Source of the DNA: Deltaproteobacteria bacterium
GTDB lineage: Bacteria > Desulfobacterota > Desulfobacteria > Desulfobacterales > SURF-15
DNA: 16,094 nt
NCBI GenBank assembly: GCA_024644775.1
Contig: JAHEHB010000074.1
Span: 1-16,094, forward strand
Reading direction: 5' to 3'
The notes beneath the pieces are model-generated. The model was not told the DNA's origin. It did not search any database and saw nothing but the letters and a program-made list of their open reading frames with translations. Below are positions 1 to 4,490 of this stretch, one piece after another. Position 1 is the stretch's first letter; the number at the start of each line of letters is the position of its first letter. A program made the translations under genes and the position numbers.

Positions 1-171
1 CTCCAGCGATTCCTGCCGAGCGCGAACTTTCGTGTCGACCGGGTTGACGGAAACCGCTTTGACTCGTACCAGCAAATCCCGGCCACGAGGTTCAGGAGTC
101 GGCACCTCGACCTCCACCAAACTTTCCGGATCTTCTACCGGTAGGTATTGATAAAACCCTACAGCTTTCAT
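1..171 (-). CDS. Zinc-type alcohol dehydrogenase / quinone oxidoreductase family protein, N-terminal part
   Basis: Only the first 57 codons are in the window; the rest lies beyond base 1. The protein starts MKAVGFYQYLPVEDPESL and carries, around residues 28-50, the GroES-like N-terminal strand pattern of medium-chain dehydrogenases (PRGRDLLVRVKAVSVNPVDTKVR), in which an NPVD-K-R stretch is typical of the zeta-crystallin/quinone reductase branch. Members reduce quinones or enals, or oxidise alcohols, with NAD(P)H in the cytosol. The ATG is supported by an AAGGGA ribosome site about seven bases upstream. Catalytic or zinc-ligand residues and the Rossmann domain are outside the window, so the substrate and zinc dependence cannot be judged. 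Confidence 0.85.
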   Translation of the reverse strand, partial: MKAVGFYQYLPVEDPESLVEVEVPTPEPRGRDLLVRVKAVSVNPVDTKVRARQESLE

Positions 172-264
172 GTAAATTCCCTTCTTGTCCTGAAAGAATG
201 AAATGATAATTTGTTTTTCTGGTTATATCGAAAGACCAAGTTGAGGGAATGATGTCTATTTTAT

Positions 265-298
265 CCCCCTCCCTCGATCCCTCCCGCCAAGGGAGGGA
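265..298. repeat. C/G-rich palindromic repeat upstream of the dehydrogenase
   Basis: TCCCTCCC (278-285) and GGGAGGGA (291-298) form a perfect 8-bp stem around a 5-base loop, preceded by another CCCTCCC run at 268-275 that could pair with the same right arm. This is strand-asymmetric (pyrimidine then purine) and stands out from the AT-rich surroundings. It resembles dispersed intergenic palindromes common in environmental proteobacterial genomes. No T-run follows it on either side, so a terminator role is not favoured. That it is dispersed elsewhere is inferred, since only one copy is in this window. Confidence 0.5.
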
Positions 299-548
299 AG
301 CTAAATTTCACTAACTTAGGCTTTGTATAACCAAGTATGTTTTTTTCTCAACGTGTATATATCGAAAATCTCATATTGCGTACGATCCTCAGCTACGGCC
401 CCGGATATTGAGGCCTCAGTTGATGCAGACAATAATTATTCTGATAACCATAGCGAGCCCCATTGTCAACATTTTATCCACAGTGGTCTCGACACTTGCC
501 CCGATCATTGCTTTTTACAAAAAGAGTCAAAAGAGGCACAAAGACAGG

Positions 549-574
549 CACGGACATATATAAATACGTCCGTG
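549..574. repeat. Hairpin CACGGAC/GTCCGTG in the spacer
   Basis: A perfect 7-bp inverted repeat, CACGGAC at 549-555 and GTCCGTG at 568-574, encloses a 12-base AT-only-but-one loop. It sits in a stretch without genes. It may be a REP-type element or the foot of a lost mobile element; there is no transposase nearby to support that. No T-tract follows, so it is not an obvious terminator. Confidence 0.35.
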
Positions 575-901
575 TGGGTCAGTGGCAAATTAATAATAGC
601 GTCGGTCGCCCGTCATCCGAACTCCGGCTTCCGTTATCCGCCCATCGTCCCCACCTTCATTCAAAATTCAATGTTGAAGATCACTAATTCAGAGAGGTTA
701 AACAATGCCGTTGCTCTCAAAGAGTACGTCGAATCGCGGGTTTAAGACAAACCAACCGCCATGCGCGAGGTTCTACTGGAATGCCGCGCTACATACTGGG
801 GCCGGCAAACTTGAGCAAACTGCTTTTTGCTGACTTCAGGCTGCATACGGGTGCGGTCTAAATCTGTTTAATTGTACAAAACATTATTGAAAGGCTGTCA
901 A

Positions 902-1035
902 ATGGAAACTGTAGGGTCAGTGAATTAAGGGAGAAAATGGTGGTTTTTTAAAAAAAGGTTCAACAAGGTCAGAGTATCACCATAACTTCAAGGGGCTCTG
1001 AAATTGCGATGCTCGTTCACATAAAAAATAATTAG
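902..1035 (+). pseudogene. Remnant of a Phd/YefM-family antitoxin gene (frameshift and nonsense)
   Basis: Read with one missing base near 914-916, this stretch encodes METVG, then VSELREKMVVF, a TAA at 949-951 where the family has leucine, then KKVQQGQSITITSRGSEIA and MLV. That is the N-terminal half of a Phd/YefM antitoxin: the SELR-K start helix, the basic K-x-QQG turn and the ITxxGxExAxLV strand are the family hallmarks. A GAAAGG ribosome site sits eight bases before the ATG at 902, so the start was once real. The frame ends at a TAG at 1033-1035, and the toxin-binding C-terminal half is absent. The gene is dead: one frameshift, one in-frame stop and a 3' deletion. What I see is the residue pattern; the family is from memory of its motifs. 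Confidence 0.7.
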
Positions 1036-1172
1036 AGAAAAAAGTTTATTCACTCGATACTTTCCCAGAACGCCACCCATTGATACCTGAAAATGAGTTT
1101 TTCGGCACGGAATACCGACACCTAATATACAAAGCGTATAGAATCATTTACCGCATAAATAGCCATTCAGTT
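1032..1172 (+). pseudogene. Remnant of a RelE/ParE-family toxin gene (both ends missing)
   Basis: The frame starting at 1032 reads LEKKVYSLDTFPERHPLIPE, then NEFFGTEYRHLIYKAYRIIY, then RINSHSV. The pattern SL-x-FPER-PLIPEN followed by a YRHLIY-x-YRIIYRI core is the middle and C-terminal part of ParE/RelE ribonuclease or gyrase toxins that partner with Phd/YefM antitoxins, which is what remains directly upstream. The first 40 or so residues are missing, and no start with a ribosome site exists (only TTG at 1080). The last strand, normally V-x-ILRV-H-x-AR, is cut after SV, exactly where the opposing lactonase gene ends. The usual 90-100 residue toxin is therefore reduced to about 47 codons and cannot be active. 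Confidence 0.7.
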
Positions 1173-2047
1173 CACCCTAAAAATCCAGGTTCTGCGATTC
1201 CCTTGACATCTGTTTTGATCCGGAAAAGATCACCGGCCTGGGGCTGGTCCTTTCGTTGTTGTTCACTCAAATGATACCAGGCGGTGGTAATATACAAGTC
1301 GTCCAAGCCCTCTCCCCCAAAACCGATACAGGTAACCAGTTCGGTTGGGACCCGTATCTCCCGGTCGAATTTCCCGGTGGGATCATAGCGCGTCACCCGC
1401 CAGCCGCCCCAATGTGCAGTCCATACAAAACCGTCGCTATCGACGGTAAGTCCGTCCGGCATTCCCGCATCTTTTGGTATTTCTACAAACACACGGCGAT
1501 CGCTGACATCGCCCGTCTTCGCATCATAATCATACGCTGTGATCTTATTGGCAAACATTTCGGCCACATATAACGTTTTGCTGTCCGGGCTTACACCAAT
1601 ACCGTTGGATGTGACAATGCTTTTGTCGAGCTTGTGGAAGGAATGGTCTCCATCCAGGCGGTAGAGCGAACCATCCGGCGCATCAAGCTGCGAAGAATTA
1701 TAGGAGCCAACAATTAAACGTCCTTGTCGGTCTATCATCCCGTCGTTGAATTGTATATCCGGACTATCGGTATATGGATCGACGATAAAGTCACACGTAT
1801 TGGATAGCCGATCCCAGAATGCAAGACCGGCATCGGTGATTATAAGCCAACCACCGGACGCCCTTCTACATAATCCTCTCACCGGCATATCCGGTTCAAA
1901 GGACTCGTATTCCGCCGTTGTTGAGTCAATCCGATAGATCATATGTTTTGCGATATCAACCCAATACAGTGCTTTTTCTTCCGGGACCCAAATCGGGGTT
2001 TCTCCCAGTTCATTCTGTACTGATAGATAATGCTCTACATTACTCAT
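1172..2047 (-). CDS. SMP-30/gluconolactonase/LRE family lactonase
   Basis: A 291-residue six-bladed beta-propeller of the SMP-30/gluconolactonase family, which hydrolyses sugar lactones to sugar acids using a divalent metal. The expected metal and substrate residues are all in place: E16 (in LGETPIW), N101 (in FNDGM), N148 (in TSNGIG) and D198 (in PDGL), matching E18, N103, N154 and D204 of mammalian SMP-30 in order and spacing. Length is normal and there is no signal peptide, so it is cytosolic. AAGGAG lies about eight bases before the ATG. It is the second gene of a pair, 78 bases downstream of the enolase-superfamily gene, which suggests that this lactonase supplies an aldonic acid to that dehydratase-like enzyme. 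The exact sugar is unknown. Its 3' end abuts the toxin remnant. Confidence 0.9.
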   Translation of the reverse strand: MSNVEHYLSVQNELGETPIWVPEEKALYWVDIAKHMIYRIDSTTAEYESFEPDMPVRGLCRRASGGWLIITDAGLAFWDRLSNTCDFIVDPYTDSPDIQFNDGMIDRQGRLIVGSYNSSQLDAPDGSLYRLDGDHSFHKLDKSIVTSNGIGVSPDSKTLYVAEMFANKITAYDYDAKTGDVSDRRVFVEIPKDAGMPDGLTVDSDGFVWTAHWGGWRVTRYDPTGKFDREIRVPTELVTCIGFGGEGLDDLYITTAWYHLSEQQRKDQPQAGDLFRIKTDVKGIAEPGFLG

Positions 2048-2125
2048 TGTCTAAACTCCTTTTTAAGCTTTATTCGATCGGATAGGTAAATGGAAAAAAA
2101 CCCCAGAATGTGTCCATCTTTCGCA

Positions 2126-3238
2126 TCAGACCGCGAACTGCTGCAACGCGTCCAACTTGATTTCAGTTCCAGCACCGGGTTCATCGCTCACAATAATTTC
2201 CCCGTCTCGAAAGTGCACGGGGTGTTGAAATATATCAAGCAACCAGGGTATCCACTCCACCATCCAGCAGTGAGGGGTGGCAGCGGCCAGGTGCTGATCG
2301 ATTTGCATCATGGACCAACCCGCGGGAACCAAACGCTTTCCAGCCATTCGAGCCAAGGCTGCCACTTCCAGCCATCGAGAAATACCGCCGAGTTTCATTT
2401 CGGAGGGCTGGACAATATCCATGGCATCAGCATCCAGCATATCACGAAACATAAGCGGTTCGAGAATGCACTCTCCATGGAGAAGCGGTGTATTGATTTT
2501 TTCCGCCAACAACGTATGGCCCTTAACATCAAACATATAAATCGGCTCTTCCAACCAGGCGATATCAAGATCCTCCAATGCCGGCGCACATTTCAAAGCC
2601 TTCTGTAAATCCCATTTATTGTTCACATCCGTGGCGATCAGTAAAGAATCTCCTCCGGTCTGCCGAACCGCCTCCAGACGGCGAACATCCTCATTAAAAT
2701 CATCTAAGCCGATCTTAACTTTTATGCCCTGAAACCCCTGATCCAATGCCCCTTTCACATTTTCAACAAGGTCCTCCAGTGAATAGCCAAGCCAGCCGAC
2801 ATTCGTATTGTAACAGAGGATTCGGTCCCGGCACCGCCCACCTAAAAGCTTCCAGAGTGGAACCTCAAGGGCCTTGGCGGTTAGATCCCAGGCTGCTACT
2901 TCCGGTGCACTCACCCCTTGAAAGGCCGGCCCGTTTAAGCCCATATGATGGCGATAGAGGTAAAGCTCGCTCCACCAATATTTATGCTGAAAAACATCCA
3001 GTCCGATTAACGCTGGAAGTATTTCCCGGTCTAGAAAAACCTTCAAAGCATGCATCACCGGTCCAAAACCGGTCTGATACCCCCAACCGATTAATCCGTT
3101 TTCTGCTGTTAAGCGGACCGCTACCACATGCCACGCATTCAGCTTGCTCTGGGAATCATGTTGCAGCGGCCCCACCGGCACCCGCAGATGGTAACTTTCT
3201 GTTTTTTGAATCGTTAGACTAAAACGGTCTTGTTCCAT
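2126..3238 (-). CDS. Mandelate racemase/muconate lactonizing enzyme family protein (enolase superfamily)
   Basis: A 370-residue enolase-superfamily protein with the N-terminal capping domain (about 1-135) and TIM barrel (about 140-340). These enzymes abstract the proton alpha to a carboxylate, commonly dehydrating or epimerising sugar acids. The barrel shows the K173-V-K175 motif and three metal ligands D204 (ATDVN), E230 (LEEP) and E256 (HGE). E328 sits where mandelate racemase has E317. By my alignment with the remembered racemase sequence, the Asp270 and His297 positions are S279 and W308, so the usual Asp-His dyad is missing; the muconate-enzyme lysine, at the same place as Asp270, is missing too. 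GAGG precedes the ATG. It is the first gene of an operon with the lactonase, so sugar-acid metabolism is likely; a simple mandelate racemase is unlikely. Confidence 0.88.
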   Translation of the reverse strand: MEQDRFSLTIQKTESYHLRVPVGPLQHDSQSKLNAWHVVAVRLTAENGLIGWGYQTGFGPVMHALKVFLDREILPALIGLDVFQHKYWWSELYLYRHHMGLNGPAFQGVSAPEVAAWDLTAKALEVPLWKLLGGRCRDRILCYNTNVGWLGYSLEDLVENVKGALDQGFQGIKVKIGLDDFNEDVRRLEAVRQTGGDSLLIATDVNNKWDLQKALKCAPALEDLDIAWLEEPIYMFDVKGHTLLAEKINTPLLHGECILEPLMFRDMLDADAMDIVQPSEMKLGGISRWLEVAALARMAGKRLVPAGWSMMQIDQHLAAATPHCWMVEWIPWLLDIFQHPVHFRDGEIIVSDEPGAGTEIKLDALQQFAV

Positions 3239-3284
3239 ATTCGATTCCTCTATCGGTTCTACCCATATTCAACGTTGTAATGGT

Positions 3285-3316
3285 AAAAAAAAGGCAGCCG
3301 ATATGTCGGCGTTACC
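3285..3316 (-). terminator. Intrinsic terminator in the leader of the enolase-superfamily gene
   Basis: Read on the - strand, GCCGA-CATA-TCGGC forms a 5-bp stem (3297-3310). It is extended by GGT/GCC pairing across a small internal loop and followed immediately by eight Ts (3285-3292). It sits only about 45 bases before the start codon of the dehydratase-like gene and about 190 bases after a likely promoter. It either ends read-through from the small genes upstream or acts as an attenuator. The stem is short, so its strength is uncertain. Confidence 0.5.
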
Positions 3317-3513
3317 TGAGATTATACTCTCGGGTGTAAACGTCTTAAATAGAGATGAAATGCTTTTTCTTAACGGGACGTTTTCAACGTCGTCCATTGT
3401 AACACACTCAAAAATTGGGTTATTTCAATTTACGGTCAGTTGCGATGATATGATAATCGAAAAGAGTTATTTTAAAGATGCCTTGCCTATTCATAGAACA
3501 GAAATACAAAAAA

Positions 3514-3542
3514 CCTATATCGAAACACGGCTTGTGTGTCAA
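3514..3542 (-). promoter_or_regulatory. Sigma-70-like promoter for the dehydratase-lactonase operon
   Basis: On the - strand TTGACA (3542-3537) is followed after exactly 17 bases by TATAGG (3519-3514). The -35 box is perfect and the -10 box matches four of six. Transcription would start near 3507 and run toward the enolase-superfamily gene at 3238, giving a leader of about 270 nt. The leader contains a perfect GACGTT-GAA-AACGTC hairpin (3377-3391), a second GACGTTT downstream that could pair with the same arm, and the terminator at 3285-3316. The promoter call rests on sequence match alone. Confidence 0.45.
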
Positions 3543-3665
3543 CAATGGGAAAGTGTAAGCTGCGTAACGTCAAAGTAAGTCACAACCCAGCCGAATGAAA
3601 GCAATTTGATTCTCTGGATGCAGGCTAACGTTGCAAAAGTCGAGGTCTTAGATCCCCCTCGGAAC

Positions 3666-3694
3666 GTTGAACCCTGAACCGTTCAACCTAGGTT
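3666..3694. repeat. Overlapping palindromes in the spacer after the small membrane gene
   Basis: GTTGAAC (3666-3672) and GTTCAAC (3681-3687) form a 7-bp inverted repeat, and the adjoining AACCTAGGTT (3685-3694) is a perfect 10-base palindrome. The GAAC/GTTC units recur several times within 40 bases. This is typical of dispersed intergenic repeat elements, but it could also be an operator. No gene overlaps it, and no regulator gene is near enough to name. Confidence 0.35.
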
Positions 3695-3769
3695 CAAAGC
3701 TCTGTATAAACGGGTATTTGTATTCTGCAGAGTGCAGGAGTGGTCTGTGTCGCAAAACCGACACGCAAA

Positions 3770-3889
3770 TTAGATTCTCAAAAAGACGATCGCGACCACG
3801 ACGCCAACTAATAAAACAACATACAGGGTGAGAAACCAGATCGGGATATCGTGGAAAGAATCATGATTTTGTTCACTGGATTTATCCAT
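3770..3889 (-). CDS. Small single-span membrane protein (39 residues)
   Basis: A 39-residue frame starts at the ATG directly after the TAA of the zinc-ribbon gene, with no base between them. The first 16 residues are polar with several acidic and histidine residues (MDKSSEQNHDSFHD). Residues 17-37 are one continuous hydrophobic helix (IWFLTLYVVLLVGVVVAIVF) ending in Arg-Ile, so a single membrane span with the N-terminus on one side is predicted. There is no Shine-Dalgarno sequence of its own; translation would depend on coupling to the upstream gene. A perfect hairpin GTGTCG/CGACAC lies just past the stop (3747-3764), without a T-run. I do not recognise a family. The strongly membrane-like composition argues that the frame is real. 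Confidence 0.55.
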   Translation of the reverse strand: MDKSSEQNHDSFHDIPIWFLTLYVVLLVGVVVAIVFLRI

Positions 3890-4090
3890 TTATAAGGAGA
3901 AACCTTTATCTTCTGAATCGGGTTCACTGTCTTTGTTTTTATGTGTATCCGAGGCAGTTTTTTTTTGTTTGATAAAATTTTTGCAATGCTTGCATTTAAC
4001 CTCATTTCCTCTAACAAAGCCCTTACAGTAGGGGCATTGCTTAATGGTGTTGCCGGCCAATTCATCTTTGGGACGAAAAATATTCAACAT
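3890..4090 (-). CDS. Small zinc-ribbon protein (66 residues)
   Basis: A short protein with two knuckles, C19-PY-C22 and C33-KH-C36, separated by ten residues, the geometry of a one-zinc ribbon. The rest is charged: a lysine-rich linker and an acidic, disordered-looking tail (residues 43-64). AGGAG lies ten bases before the ATG. Such minimal ribbons occur in many uncharacterised bacterial proteins and may bind nucleic acid, protein or only zinc; no specific role can be assigned. It is coupled to the following membrane peptide gene through the TAA-ATG junction, which suggests a joint function, perhaps with the membrane peptide as partner or anchor (inference). Confidence 0.65.
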   Translation of the reverse strand: MLNIFRPKDELAGNTIKQCPYCKGFVRGNEVKCKHCKNFIKQKKTASDTHKNKDSEPDSEDKGFSL

Positions 4091-4170
4091 ATACCGACGC
4101 TCCTAAAAATATTTCGAATATACTTCCTGGTACCCCTTTTGCTTTCAAAGGGCTCAGGAAAGGGAAAAAA

Positions 4171-4332
4171 ATGAATCCGATCGCTCACTATGAACCATCC
4201 GATTATTACGTTTTGCAAAGGGCGGGCCATTCATTCGAGGATTTTGAAATTAGAACGATTACAGATATTTTTGAGGGGAAACGAAATTCGAATGTCGTCA
4301 AATTTTTGACGCTTATACTCACTCTTGTTTGA
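4171..4332 (+). CDS. Possible small protein of 53 residues upstream of the adenylate cyclase
   Basis: The frame has a good ribosome site (AGGAAAGGG, about seven bases before the ATG). It encodes a polar, tyrosine- and acid-containing stretch (MNPIAHYEPSDYYVLQRAG) followed after residue 42 by a short hydrophobic segment (VVKFLTLILTLV) at the very C-terminus. The layout suggests a tail-anchored or truncated membrane peptide, and the stop directly within the hydrophobic stretch could mean that a longer gene was cut. A hairpin CCCTTT/AAAGGG (4134-4152) lies just upstream. It is 158 bases before the cyclase on the same strand and could be co-transcribed. I do not recognise a family; a competing - strand frame exists here but lacks a ribosome site. 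Confidence 0.4.
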   Translation: MNPIAHYEPSDYYVLQRAGHSFEDFEIRTITDIFEGKRNSNVVKFLTLILTLV

Positions 4333-4448
4333 TTTTTGGCAAAATGTATCCTCTCATTATAAGGAGTATTCATACTGTTCTAAAGAAATCAGTTTCCTAA
4401 CCGAAATATGAAGTAATGAGAATCCTATTTCCGATTGGTTTCGATGAC

Positions 4449-4468
4449 CGTGTGGTTTTCACCACGCG
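4449..4468 (+). promoter_or_regulatory. Hairpin in the leader just before the adenylate cyclase start
   Basis: CGTGTGGT and ACCACGCG pair over eight positions (one G-U) around a TTTC loop, ending 22 bases before the cyclase ATG. There is no T-run, so it is not a terminator. The cyclase has only a weak ribosome site (GAAAG, about 13 bases away), and a stable stem this close may modulate its translation. This role is inference. Confidence 0.3.
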
Positions 4469-4490
4469 TTTGATTGAAAGTTAAAAGACC

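Larger units (their letters stand above)
172..901. other. Long spacer without a recognisable gene
   Basis: About 730 bases lie between the dehydrogenase start and the toxin-antitoxin remnant. Open frames are present (the longest 140 codons, from 323), but they are cysteine- and serine-rich with no family resemblance, no good ribosome site and low-complexity stretches, so I do not call them genes. Visible structure is limited to two hairpins (278-298 and 549-574) and AT-rich stretches. The promoter of the - strand dehydrogenase must lie in the first 100 bases or so; TATAAC read on the - strand near 226-231 is a possible -10 box, but no convincing -35 accompanies it. Confidence 0.5.

Noticed and set aside
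323..745. 140-codon + strand open frame in the left spacer
   Set aside because: No ribosome site, no motif, uneven composition; overlapped by another frame and by the hairpin at 549-574.
1080..1274. 64-codon + strand frame starting at TTG
   Set aside because: It is the tail of the toxin remnant continuing into the antisense of the lactonase gene; not a gene of its own.
3269..3397. 42-codon - strand frame (starting MDDVENVPLRKSI) in the leader
   Set aside because: It spans the terminator and has only a poor ribosome site (GAG eight bases upstream); no family seen. It is mentioned only as a possible leader peptide.
3303..3578. 91-codon + strand frame
   Set aside because: It opposes the promoter and leader, starts inside the terminator hairpin and has no recognisable similarity.
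3808..4065. 85-codon - strand frame over the zinc-ribbon gene
   Set aside because: Out-of-frame shadow; the zinc-ribbon frame has cysteine knuckles and a ribosome site.
4202..4369. 55-codon - strand frame opposite the small ORF upstream of the cyclase
   Set aside because: No ribosome site; the + strand frame is better supported.
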